From positions 1-8,433 of the forward strand of contig JAXGVG010000079.1 in NCBI GenBank assembly GCA_040773965.1: a stretch of 8,433 nucleotides of DNA, given 5' to 3'. The notes under the pieces are model-generated. The model was not told the origin of the DNA. It searched no databases and worked only from the letters and a program-made list of their open reading frames with translations. This stretch comes from JAXGVG01 sp040773965. Lineage in GTDB: Bacteria; Pseudomonadota; Alphaproteobacteria; UBA9219. Made by a program: the position numbers and the translations under genes. This document shows positions 1-6,762 of this stretch, piece by piece; within the stretch, counting starts at the first letter, position 1; every line of letters begins with the position of its first letter.

Positions 1-2
1 AA

Positions 3-1859
3 AGCGCCATCACAAATATTTTCCTGATAACGGCCGAGGAAGGCCGCGTAGCGAAAGCCGATCCAATTCTGACATTGAGTCAGGGACCGCGATTGCCCGA
101 ATCTATTGCGACGGATGCGGGGTTTGTCCGTTTCGTAAACGGCTTACGCGGCAAAGACCGGCAAGCGTCCGCCATTTTAAGCCTGGATGAATCCGGCAAA
201 TGGCTGGTGCTTGCGCAAGAGGTTCCCGGCCAGCCGCAAGGCAATGTGGCCGTTGCCGGGTTTATTCCGCTGCATCGGCTTTTCTTTCCGCTTATCGAAT
301 TGCACAGAATGGGGGAACTCAGACATTTCTCAGCCGTAGAAAAAGACCGGGATGGCGCGGCGCCCTTTATAAGTTTTGATGAACCTTTGCCGTACTGGCA
401 TCTTTCAAGCCCCTACGAAACCCAAATAGAAATTCGCCTGCAGGAACGCGCGTGGCAATTGACTTTCGTAAACGTTCCCGGGCGGAACGTCATTATGGTC
501 GTGGCGCTTCCCTACATTATTCTCGCCGTAGGGCTTCTGTTGACCTGGGCGCTGGTCATGTTTTTGCGCGTGGCGAGGTCGCGCGCCGCCGAGGTCGCCA
601 ATCTGGCGCTCTCGCTTCGCCAGGCCAACGACGAACTGAGCCGCCGCGTTGCCGACGAGGAGCGCATGGCCCGCGCCTTGCGCGAAAGCGAACAAAAATA
701 CCGCGCCATTTTCGAAAACGCCGGTATTGGCATCTGTCAAATCGCGCCGTCCGGCGAGTGGCTCAACGCCAACCGGACCATGGCGCAAATTCTCGGTTAC
801 GAAAGTCCGCAGGAACTGCTGCTGATACAGCCCGACCTTCACGGGCAACTGTTCGTGGATCCGCAGGCGCGCCGGGACCTGTTTTCCAGATTGGAGATCG
901 ACAACCAGAGGGAATGCGAAATATCGCTCTACGTGAAAAGCAGCCGAACCGTATGGTCCGGCAAGGAAAGCCGACGCGTCGTCTGGGTAAGCATGAGCGG
1001 CCATGCTGTGCGCGAAGCGGAAGGAGATGTTCAATACTTCGAATGCACCATGTACGACATAACCGAGCGGAGGAATGCCGAACGCGGGCTTATAGAGGCC
1101 AAGGAACAGGCCGATTTCGCCAACCGCAGCAAGTCGGAATTTCTGGCCAACATGAGCCACGAACTTCGCACGCCGTTAAACGCCATTATCGGTTTTTCGG
1201 AAATCATCAAGGACCAGCTGTTCGGAGCCGTCGGGCAGCCCCAATATGTCGAATACGCCCGCGATATCTACGACAGCGGCGATCTGTTGCTTTCGCTGAT
1301 TAACGACATTCTCGATATGTCGAAGATCGAGGCGGGCAAGCGCGCGCTGTCCGAAAGCGTGATCGATATCGAGCACACGGTGAAATCGGTCGTGCGGCTC
1401 GTGGCCGCGCGCGCGAAGGCCGGACGGCTTCACCTTAACGTCAAGGTGCCGCGCGATTTGCCCGCCCTGCGGGGCGAAGAGAAGGCGATCAAGCAAATTC
1501 TCACCAATCTTTTGACGAACGCGATTAAGTTTACGCCGGAAGGAGGAACGGTAACGCTGACCGCCGAGGCGGACGACTACGGGCGCATGATCGTCAAGGT
1601 TCAGGACACGGGCATCGGCATGAAGCCCGAGGAGATCCCGGTCGCGTTGGCGCCGTTCGGGCAGATCGAAAGCGTGTTGAGCCGTAAAAATCAGGGCACG
1701 GGCCTTGGGCTGCCGCTTACGAAGGCGCTGATCGAGTTGCACGAGGGTTCTCTCGAGATTGATAGCGAGGCCGGCAAGGGAACGACGGCGATCGTTGTTT
1801 TCCCGTCGAGCCGGGTTGTGGCCCGAAAAGCGCTGTCAGAGGATTCGCGCAATCCCTAA
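3..1859 (+). CDS. Membrane-bound PAS-domain sensor histidine kinase, 5'-partial
   Basis: The protein autophosphorylates on histidine and should pass the phosphate to an unidentified response regulator. The frame is open to the left edge. The TTG at 75 lies inside continuous coding sequence and is probably an internal Leu, so the true start is outside the window. Visible order: an extracytoplasmic sensor segment (to about nt 485; CHASE- or Cache-like, family uncertain), one strong membrane helix (about 486-566), a short coiled coil, a PAS domain (about 687-1080), then HisKA with the motif NMSHELRTPLNAIIGFSE and the phosphoacceptor His at 1158-1160. The HATPase_c domain shows the N box (NLLTNAIKFTPEGG), G1 (DTGIGM) and G2 (GTGLGL). 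No receiver domain follows, so it is not a hybrid kinase. The DHp helix resembles PleC/DivJ-type kinases, but that does not prove a cell-cycle role. The 3' end overlaps the convergent glycosyltransferase by 24 bp. Kinase identity is near certain; the signal sensed is unknown. Confidence 0.93.
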   Translation, partial: SAITNIFLITAEEGRVAKADPILTLSQGPRLPESIATDAGFVRFVNGLRGKDRQASAILSLDESGKWLVLAQEVPGQPQGNVAVAGFIPLHRLFFPLIELHRMGELRHFSAVEKDRDGAAPFISFDEPLPYWHLSSPYETQIEIRLQERAWQLTFVNVPGRNVIMVVALPYIILAVGLLLTWALVMFLRVARSRAAEVANLALSLRQANDELSRRVADEERMARALRESEQKYRAIFENAGIGICQIAPSGEWLNANRTMAQILGYESPQELLLIQPDLHGQLFVDPQARRDLFSRLEIDNQRECEISLYVKSSRTVWSGKESRRVVWVSMSGHAVREAEGDVQYFECTMYDITERRNAERGLIEAKEQADFANRSKSEFLANMSHELRTPLNAIIGFSEIIKDQLFGAVGQPQYVEYARDIYDSGDLLLSLINDILDMSKIEAGKRALSESVIDIEHTVKSVVRLVAARAKAGRLHLNVKVPRDLPALRGEEKAIKQILTNLLTNAIKFTPEGGTVTLTAEADDYGRMIVKVQDTGIGMKPEEIPVALAPFGQIESVLSRKNQGTGLGLPLTKALIELHEGSLEIDSEAGKGTTAIVVFPSSRVVARKALSEDSRNP

Positions 1860-3491
1860 TTTGGCGAGCCATGCCAACGTGCGCCACAGGCGCGAAGGAT
1901 CGAGTGCGGAAAACTGCTTTATGATATTGCCAAGCGAAGGGCGGCCTTGCGCGGCGATCCAGTTCAACACGGCGGTTATATCGTCGGGCGCAAGCATTGT
2001 ATCGGCGGCCAGCACGTTCATTTCATGACGCCAGAGCATTTTGATTTCTTCGGTTGAAGCGGCGACGACTATCGTGTGTTCGGGTTTCAGCGGGCCTGTC
2101 GGGAAAGCGGCGTAGAACGCGAAAGGATCGGGGGCCTGCGGCGGCACGGCGGGCCAGGGCTCATCGGGCCTCGGGGCGACCGCGGCGGCTTGGCGCTGCG
2201 CGGCCAGTTCCTTCCACAGGGCTTCATAAGCGCCGATAATCGAGCGCCAGTCGTAATGGGGCAAACGCTGTTTGGCTTTCTCGGCCATGCGGCGCCGCTG
2301 CTCCGGGTTATCGATGAGGGCGACGAGAGCTTCCGCGGCTATCGCGTGATCGACGGCGACCGACAACGCGGCGCGGGCCAGAAAACCGCCGTACAACTCG
2401 CGCTTGTCCAGCAGGAGCGCGGACAGATCGTGTCCTGTTCCCGGCGGCGGCTGCAGCGTGGGAACGAGGAATCCGTCCTCGCCGTGCCGGACGCTGTCGC
2501 GATAGCCGTCCCAGTCGCTGAGCACGCGCGGCAAACCGGCCGCGATGGCCTCGATGGGCGTAAGGCCGAAGCTTTCCTGCATGTTGTCGATAAGCGAGAG
2601 GAAAATATCGCCCGCCGCCCACAAGCCGTCGGGAAAACGCGGATCGTTGTTGGCGATAAAGGAAACTTTTGCCGTCGGGCAAAGATCGCGCGCAAGGTCC
2701 GCGAATTGCTTGCCCGCTTCTTCCGGCACGAAATAACCCACCATTAGAAAATGCACCGGCGCGCTCGTGCGCCTGGCCGCCAACTCCACGGCGCGGAACA
2801 TGGCCAAAGGATGCGCCTTGATTACATGGCTCAGCCGCCCGACCCATAAAACGGCAATGTCTTTTTCGCCTAACCCGAGTTTGGCGCGCTGAGCGGCGCG
2901 TTTTTCCGGAGTCGTCCTGGCGGCCATGCCCGCGGCGTCGATGCCGAGCGGAATGACCGGAAGCTGGACGGGACATGTAAATTTCGCGCCGAAACGACGC
3001 GCGAGATAGTCGCCGTAAATATCCCAGAACGAGCGGATGGCGGCCTTGATGGCCATGGAGGGACACACGATGGCGTCGTTGGCGGTTGTGGGGGCGAGGC
3101 AGTATTTCTCCAGAACCTCGCCGCCTTCCAGTCCCGCGATGGCGTGAGCAAGTCCGCAGAAAGCGAAGCCGGGCTGGGGCAAAAGCGTGCGCTGCCAGAA
3201 AAGATCGTAAGGGTTGGAATCGGCGCGAAAGACGGCCGTGAATGAACCGAAGTTCTCGCGCGGGTAGCGCGAGTCGTAGGCGACAAGGCGCGAAGGATCG
3301 ACTCCGGCGCATTTCGCGATGTCCTGCGCCTCCTGCCAGCTTTGCTCGTTGCGGACGAGGAAAGCGAATTTTTCCTGTCGGCTGTAGCGGAAATAAGCCC
3401 GCAGCCAGCCGGTCACGGCGACCTGAAGGCCGTAAATCCTGCCGCTTTCGGGAGGCGTGACGACGGAACTGTAACGGATGGCAATGGACAT
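1836..3491 (-). CDS. Glycosyltransferase, GT4 type (GT-B fold), with extra C-terminal region
   Basis: A 551-residue protein that probably transfers a sugar from a nucleotide-sugar donor to a cell-envelope or exopolysaccharide acceptor in the cytoplasm; neither substrate can be read from sequence. The N-terminal half is the acceptor domain. The donor-binding half (about 210-430) starts with the strand AVLWVGRLSHVIKAHP, with Arg219 and Lys225 where GT4 enzymes bind donor phosphates. It carries the EX7E motif ESFGLTPIE (Glu306 and Glu314), followed by AAGLPRVLSDWDGYRDSV. After a Pro/Ala-rich linker (about 435-455) comes a region of roughly 100 residues that is not part of the GT-B fold; its last 45 residues look helical and possibly winged-helix-like. 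No signal peptide or membrane helix is visible. The ATG at 3491 precedes a natural-looking first strand (MSIAIRYSSV) and is the best start, although no Shine-Dalgarno sequence is seen. It is divergent from recO and convergent with the kinase, so it is probably monocistronic. Confidence 0.88.
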   Translation of the reverse strand: MSIAIRYSSVVTPPESGRIYGLQVAVTGWLRAYFRYSRQEKFAFLVRNEQSWQEAQDIAKCAGVDPSRLVAYDSRYPRENFGSFTAVFRADSNPYDLFWQRTLLPQPGFAFCGLAHAIAGLEGGEVLEKYCLAPTTANDAIVCPSMAIKAAIRSFWDIYGDYLARRFGAKFTCPVQLPVIPLGIDAAGMAARTTPEKRAAQRAKLGLGEKDIAVLWVGRLSHVIKAHPLAMFRAVELAARRTSAPVHFLMVGYFVPEEAGKQFADLARDLCPTAKVSFIANNDPRFPDGLWAAGDIFLSLIDNMQESFGLTPIEAIAAGLPRVLSDWDGYRDSVRHGEDGFLVPTLQPPPGTGHDLSALLLDKRELYGGFLARAALSVAVDHAIAAEALVALIDNPEQRRRMAEKAKQRLPHYDWRSIIGAYEALWKELAAQRQAAAVAPRPDEPWPAVPPQAPDPFAFYAAFPTGPLKPEHTIVVAASTEEIKMLWRHEMNVLAADTMLAPDDITAVLNWIAAQGRPSLGNIIKQFSALDPSRLWRTLAWLAKLGIARIL

Positions 3492-3556
3492 GAGAGAAGA
3501 TATACCGAATATCGATGCGCCTCGTGAAGCTTATCTTTTCGTGCTAGGCTTTTCTT
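3492..3556. promoter_or_regulatory. Divergent intergenic region, glycosyltransferase/recO
   Basis: These 65 bp separate two divergent start codons and are noticeably AT-richer than the flanking genes, so promoters for both directions should lie here. On the minus strand a TATAT-type hexamer sits about 10 bases before the glycosyltransferase ATG. On the plus strand TTATCT (3531-3536) could be a -10 element for recO. Neither has a convincing -35 partner. The only ribosome-binding candidate for recO is a weak AGG at 3546-3548. Placement of promoters here is inferred from gene orientation rather than from a clear motif. Confidence 0.35.
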
Positions 3557-4306
3557 ATGGAATGGATGGACGAAGCGATTCTGTTGTCGGCGCGCCCGCA
3601 CGGCGAAACGGCGGCGATCGTGACGCTGTTGACGCCCCAACACGGAAGCCACGCCGGACTGGTGGCGGGCGGGCAGGGAAGGCGCGCGCAGAGTTATTTG
3701 CAACCTGGCAGTTATGTGCAGGCGCGCTGGCGCGCGCGGCTCCTCGATCACCTTGGCAATTTTTCGCTGGAGCCCATAACGGTTTACGCGGCGGCGTGGC
3801 TTGATAATCCGGAAGTTCTGGCGATTATCGCAAGTGCCTGCGCGGTGACGGAAGCAAGCCTGCCGGAGCGCCAGCCGATGCCGGGCATTTACGCGGGCCT
3901 GCGCGCGCTTCTCAGCCTGACGGACGTCGAACTCTGGGCGCCCGCGTATGTGAAATGGGAAGTCGGCCTTTTGAAAGCGCTTGGATACGGGCTCGACTTG
4001 AGATGCTGCGCCGTTAACGGGGACACCGACAATCTTTCCCACGTCAGCCCACGTACAGGCCGCGCGGTTTCGGCTAAGGCGGCGGAGCCTTACAAAAACA
4101 AACTGCTTTGCCTGCCGGGCTTTCTGTGCGGCGAGTCCTCATGGACGGCCGAGGACATTCTACAAGGGTTGGAACTAACGGGGCACTTCCTTGTGCGGCA
4201 CGTTTTCGCCCATTCCCACAGCCGCATGTGGCAGACGAGCGAGCTACCCCCCGCGCGGGAGCGAGTGCTCGAATTTTACAGTAAAACAGCCGTTTCCGGG
4301 CCATAA
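3557..4306 (+). CDS. recO: DNA repair protein RecO
   Basis: RecO works with RecR (and RecF) to displace SSB from single-stranded DNA and load RecA in the RecFOR gap-repair pathway; it also anneals complementary strands. The 249 residues match the family length. The N-terminal OB-fold domain covers about residues 1-80: the start MEWMDEAILLSARPHGETAA is typical of alphaproteobacterial RecO, and LQPGSYVQARWRARLLDHLG and SLEPI follow. The helical domain has the family-like stretch WEVGLLKALGYGLDL (about 134-148), then CAVNG and HVSPRTGRAVS (about 162-172). The four-cysteine zinc site known from Deinococcus RecO is not present, as in many Gram-negative RecO proteins. The ATG at 3557 gives the conserved N-terminus MEW; the in-frame ATG at 3566 would remove it. 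parC follows 46 bp downstream, so the two are probably co-transcribed. In many relatives era lies just upstream of recO; here a divergent glycosyltransferase takes that place. Confidence 0.94.
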   Translation: MEWMDEAILLSARPHGETAAIVTLLTPQHGSHAGLVAGGQGRRAQSYLQPGSYVQARWRARLLDHLGNFSLEPITVYAAAWLDNPEVLAIIASACAVTEASLPERQPMPGIYAGLRALLSLTDVELWAPAYVKWEVGLLKALGYGLDLRCCAVNGDTDNLSHVSPRTGRAVSAKAAEPYKNKLLCLPGFLCGESSWTAEDILQGLELTGHFLVRHVFAHSHSRMWQTSELPPARERVLEFYSKTAVSGP

Positions 4307-4316
4307 ACGGAAAAAC

Positions 4317-4333
4317 ATTGAAAAAAGTTCAAT
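4317..4333. repeat. Perfect inverted repeat upstream of parC
   Basis: ATTGAA (4317-4322) and TTCAAT (4328-4333) form perfect 6-bp arms around a 5-base spacer in the AT-rich gap between recO and parC, 19 bases before the parC start codon. The size and symmetry suit a dimeric regulator's operator or a weak mRNA hairpin. The AT-only outer pairs and lack of a following T tract argue against a terminator. TTGAAA within it (4318-4323) could also be a -35 box, but no well-spaced -10 box follows. The function is unknown, and a 6-bp palindrome in AT-rich DNA may be chance. Confidence 0.4.
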
Positions 4334-4352
4334 TAATGATAACTGATCGCCG

Positions 4353-6599
4353 ATGACACGCACAGCCGCCAAAACCCGAACGCCCGTCGAGCCGCCGCAG
4401 CCCATCGTGGACAAAAAACTGTCCGAGGCTTTGTCGGAGCGTTATCTTTCCTACGCCTTGTCCACCATCATGGCGCGGTCGCTGCCGGATGTGCGCGACG
4501 GCATGAAGCCGGTGCACCGGCGCTTGCTGTACGCGATGCGCGAGTTGAAGCTGGAGCCGAAACTGCCGCCAAAGAAATCGGCGCGCGTGGTGGGCGATGT
4601 GATCGGCAAGTTCCACCCGCACGGCGACAGCGCCGTGTACGAAGCGCTCGTGCGCTTGGCCCAGGATTTTTCGCAACGCTATCCGCTCATCGAAGGGCAG
4701 GGCAATTTCGGCAACATCGACGGCGATAGCGCGGCCGCCATGCGCTACACCGAAGCGCGGCTGACGGAAGTGGCGAGTTTGCTGTTGGAAGGCATCGACG
4801 AGGACGCGGTCGATTTTCGCGCGACGTATGACGGAAGCGGCATGGAGCCGGCCCTTCTTCCGGCGGCGTTTCCCAATCTTCTGGCGAACGGCGCGGCGGG
4901 CATTGCGGTGGGCATGGCCACGTCCATCCCGCCGCACAACGTCAGCGAGCTTTGCGACGCGATGCGCCACCTCATCCAGCATCCGAACGCGACGATGGAT
5001 AAAATCGTCGGCTTCATTCCCGGCCCCGATTTTCCGACCGGCGGCGTTCTGGTGGAAGGACGCGACGCGATCGTCGAGGCGTACAAAACGGGACGCGGTT
5101 CGTTTCGTCTCCGCGCGAAATGGGAGAAAGAGGATCTTAAGCAGGGCATGTGGCAAATCGTTGTCACGGAAATTCCCTATCAGGTGCAGAAGTCGCGGCT
5201 TATCGAAAAAATCGCCGAGTTGCTGCTGGCGCGCAAGCTGCCGATGCTCGACGACGTGCGCGACGAATCCGCGGATGACGTGCGCCTGATCCTCGCGCCG
5301 AAAAGCCGCAACGTCGATCCGGCGGTCCTCATGGAATCCCTGTTCCGGCAGACGGAACTGGAGACGAAGATCCCGCTCAATCTCAACGTGCTGGACAAGG
5401 AGTGCGTGCCGCAGGTGATGGACCTGCGCAGCGCCTTGCAAGCGTATCTCGACCACCGGCAGGACGTTTTGGTTCGCCGCTCGAAGCATCAACTGGCGCA
5501 AATTGAAGCGCGGCTTGAGGTGTTGGCGGGATATCTGATCGCGTTCCTCAATCTCGACAAGGTCATCAAGATCATCCGCACGGAAGACGAGCCGAAGCCG
5601 GTCCTGATAAAAGCGTTCAAACTCACCGACGTGCAGGCCGAAGCCATTCTGAACATGCGTTTGCGCAGCTTGCGCAAGCTCGAGGAAATGCAGATCAAGG
5701 GCGAACAAAAGGAGCTTTCCGGCAAACAAAGCGAACTCAAAAAGTTGTTAAAGGACGAAGGCTTGCGTTGGCAGAAAATCGACAAGGAACTGGCCGATCT
5801 GAAACAGAAATTCGGCAAGGCCACCAAACTTGGTGCGCGCCGCACCGAATTGGCCGAACCGCCGGCGGACATCGAGGTTCCTGTCGAAGCCGTGGTTGAA
5901 CGCGAGAACGTGACCATTGTTTGCTCGGATAAAGGCTGGATCCGCGCCATGAAGGGCCACGGCATCGACGCCGCTTCCATCAAATACAAGGAAGGCGACG
6001 AGGCGAAATTCATCCTCGAAATGGAAACGACGGACAAATTGTTGCTTTTCGCAAGCAACGGGCGTTTTTACACGCTTTGCGTCGATAAATTGCCGGGAGG
6101 ACGCGGTTTGGGCGAGCCGGTGCGGCTGATGATCGACCTTCCCAATGAGGCGGACATCGTCGGCATCGTGAAATACCAGCCGGAGCAGAAATTCATCGTG
6201 GCGTCGAGCGACGGGCGCGGCTTTGTCGTTAAGGCGGAAGACGTGCTGGCGCAAACGCGCAGCGGCAAGCAGGTGCTGAACGTAAACGGCGAAGGCCGCG
6301 CGGCGGCATTTGCCCCGGCGGGCGGCGATACCGTCGCGGTCATCGGCACGAACCGGAAATTGCTGCTCTTTCCGGCGGAACAATTGCCGGAAATGACGCG
6401 CGGACGCGGCGTGATCCTCCAGCGCTATAAGGAAGGCGAGCTGTCGGACGTGAAAAGTTTCAACCTCAAGGAGGGCCTGACATGGCGTTCGGGCGAGCGC
6501 GAGCGCACGGAAACGGATTTGCGCGCCTGGCGCGGCGAACGCGCCCAGGCAGGCCGTCTTCCCCCCAACGGCTTCACGCGAAGCAACCGGTTTTCCTGA
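4353..6599 (+). CDS. parC: DNA topoisomerase IV subunit A
   Basis: ParC is the DNA-cleaving subunit of the ParC2ParE2 type II topoisomerase that decatenates daughter chromosomes. It is complete at 748 residues. Domains: a winged-helix/tower breakage-reunion core (about 20-500) and a C-terminal beta-pinwheel (about 510-715). Tyr132 in AAMRYTEAR is the DNA-linking tyrosine, preceded by Arg131. The quinolone-determining stretch HPHGDSAVYEAL carries Ser93 and Glu97, the susceptible-type residues corresponding to Ser80 and Glu84 of E. coli ParC. ParC rather than GyrA is supported by absence of the GyrA box (QRRGGKG type), by the YLSYALSTIMARSLPDVRDG form of the N-terminus, and by the ending TDLRAW...GRLPPNGFTRSNRF, typical of alphaproteobacterial ParC. 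The ATG at 4353 is the only in-frame ATG after a TGA at 4344-4346; no good Shine-Dalgarno precedes it. It lies 46 bp after recO, probably in the same transcript. Transcription probably ends at the palindrome plus T tract at 6652-6682. Confidence 0.96.
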   Translation: MTRTAAKTRTPVEPPQPIVDKKLSEALSERYLSYALSTIMARSLPDVRDGMKPVHRRLLYAMRELKLEPKLPPKKSARVVGDVIGKFHPHGDSAVYEALVRLAQDFSQRYPLIEGQGNFGNIDGDSAAAMRYTEARLTEVASLLLEGIDEDAVDFRATYDGSGMEPALLPAAFPNLLANGAAGIAVGMATSIPPHNVSELCDAMRHLIQHPNATMDKIVGFIPGPDFPTGGVLVEGRDAIVEAYKTGRGSFRLRAKWEKEDLKQGMWQIVVTEIPYQVQKSRLIEKIAELLLARKLPMLDDVRDESADDVRLILAPKSRNVDPAVLMESLFRQTELETKIPLNLNVLDKECVPQVMDLRSALQAYLDHRQDVLVRRSKHQLAQIEARLEVLAGYLIAFLNLDKVIKIIRTEDEPKPVLIKAFKLTDVQAEAILNMRLRSLRKLEEMQIKGEQKELSGKQSELKKLLKDEGLRWQKIDKELADLKQKFGKATKLGARRTELAEPPADIEVPVEAVVERENVTIVCSDKGWIRAMKGHGIDAASIKYKEGDEAKFILEMETTDKLLLFASNGRFYTLCVDKLPGGRGLGEPVRLMIDLPNEADIVGIVKYQPEQKFIVASSDGRGFVVKAEDVLAQTRSGKQVLNVNGEGRAAAFAPAGGDTVAVIGTNRKLLLFPAEQLPEMTRGRGVILQRYKEGELSDVKSFNLKEGLTWRSGERERTETDLRAWRGERAQAGRLPPNGFTRSNRFS

Positions 6600-6612
6600 A
6601 GCAGAAAAAGAA

Positions 6613-6634
6613 GCATTCAGCGATCAGCATTCAG
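6613..6634. repeat. Short direct repeat GCATTCAG x2
   Basis: GCATTCAG occurs at 6613-6620 and again at 6627-6634, separated by CGATCA, a 14-base period directly after the parC stop codon. Two copies of eight bases are weak evidence. It may mark the edge of the repeat-element insertion downstream, or be chance. Confidence 0.3.
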
Positions 6635-6648
6635 TCCTATCTCTCCGC

Positions 6649-6674
6649 GTCATCCCGGCGAAGGCCGGGATCCA
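6649..6674. repeat. Palindromic intergenic repeat element, copy 1
   Basis: This is a 26-base unit, GTCATCCCGGC-GAAG-GCCGGGATCCA, with an 8-bp perfect stem (6652-6659 with 6664-6671) and a four-base loop. It differs from copy 2 at 6706 by one base, the last base of the loop. The sequence is recognisable as the short palindromic element dispersed between genes in many alphaproteobacteria. Such elements are thought to be non-autonomous and mobilised in trans; no transposase gene is in this window. Confidence 0.85.
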
Positions 6675-6682
6675 TTTTTTTT
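6652..6682 (+). terminator. Probable Rho-independent terminator of parC
   Basis: The GC-rich 8-bp stem of repeat copy 1 is followed on the plus strand by CCA and a run of eight Ts (6675-6682). This is the form of an intrinsic terminator and lies about 50 bases after the parC stop codon. On the minus strand the run becomes As before the hairpin, so it should not terminate acetolactate synthase transcription coming from the right. Confidence 0.65.
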
Positions 6683-6683
6683 A

Positions 6684-6694
6684 GCGTCATCCCG
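6684..6694. repeat. Half copy of the palindromic repeat element
   Basis: GCGTCATCCCG matches the left arm of copy 1 with its flanking GC; the right arm is absent. It lies between the two complete copies, so the cluster is two full units plus a decayed or truncated third. Confidence 0.55.
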
Positions 6695-6705
6695 CTCTCA
6701 AACGT

Positions 6706-6731
6706 GTCATCCCGGCGAAAGCCGGGATCCA
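6706..6731. repeat. Palindromic intergenic repeat element, copy 2
   Basis: GTCATCCCGGC-GAAA-GCCGGGATCCA has the same orientation as copy 1 and starts 57 bases after it. The stem is 6709-6716 with 6721-6728, closed by a GAAA (GNRA-type) loop. No T tract follows on either strand, so it is a poor terminator by itself. It could protect transcript 3' ends from exonuclease, as REP-type hairpins do in enterobacteria (inference). Confidence 0.85.
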
Positions 6732-6734
6732 GCG

Positions 6735-6750
6735 GCCCGCGTCTGCGGGC
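6735..6750. repeat. Short perfect hairpin GCCCGC-GTCT-GCGGGC
   Basis: There is a 6-bp perfect GC stem (6735-6740 with 6745-6750) and a four-base loop, three bases beyond repeat copy 2 and 12 bases beyond the acetolactate synthase stop on the minus strand. It could help end or stabilise the minus-strand transcript, but neither strand shows a T tract. It could also be the tail of the repeat element. Confidence 0.45.
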
Positions 6751-6762
6751 TATGTGAATCGA

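Noticed and set aside
75..77. TTG at 75 as the start of the histidine kinase
   Set aside because: The frame is open for 24 more codons to the window edge with plausible sensor-domain sequence, and starting here would cut into the sensor domain.
405..1303. Open frames at 405-1160 (minus) and 452-1303 (plus) inside the kinase gene
   Set aside because: They overlap the PAS and HisKA coding sequence in other frames and show no domain signature.
2076..3312. Long open frames overlapping the glycosyltransferase (2076-2747 plus, 2308-3312 minus)
   Set aside because: Their products are Arg-rich, low-complexity shadows, while the frame at 1836-3491 carries the GT4 motifs in order.
4326..4345. Alphaproteobacterial LexA box (GTTC-N7-GTTC) before parC
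   Set aside because: Only one GTTC half-site is present; no second one lies at the required distance.
4611..4660. Quinolone-resistance mutation in parC
   Set aside because: Ser93 and Glu97, the residues usually altered in resistance, are of the susceptible type.
4329..5729. A 466-codon open frame on the minus strand opposite parC
   Set aside because: It is antisense to the conserved catalytic core of parC, its product is rich in His, Arg, Gln and Val with no recognisable domain, and such long shadows are common opposite GC-rich genes.
6649..6731. CRISPR array
   Set aside because: There are only two full units plus a half unit, each an internal palindrome without regular spacers, matching a dispersed intergenic element instead.
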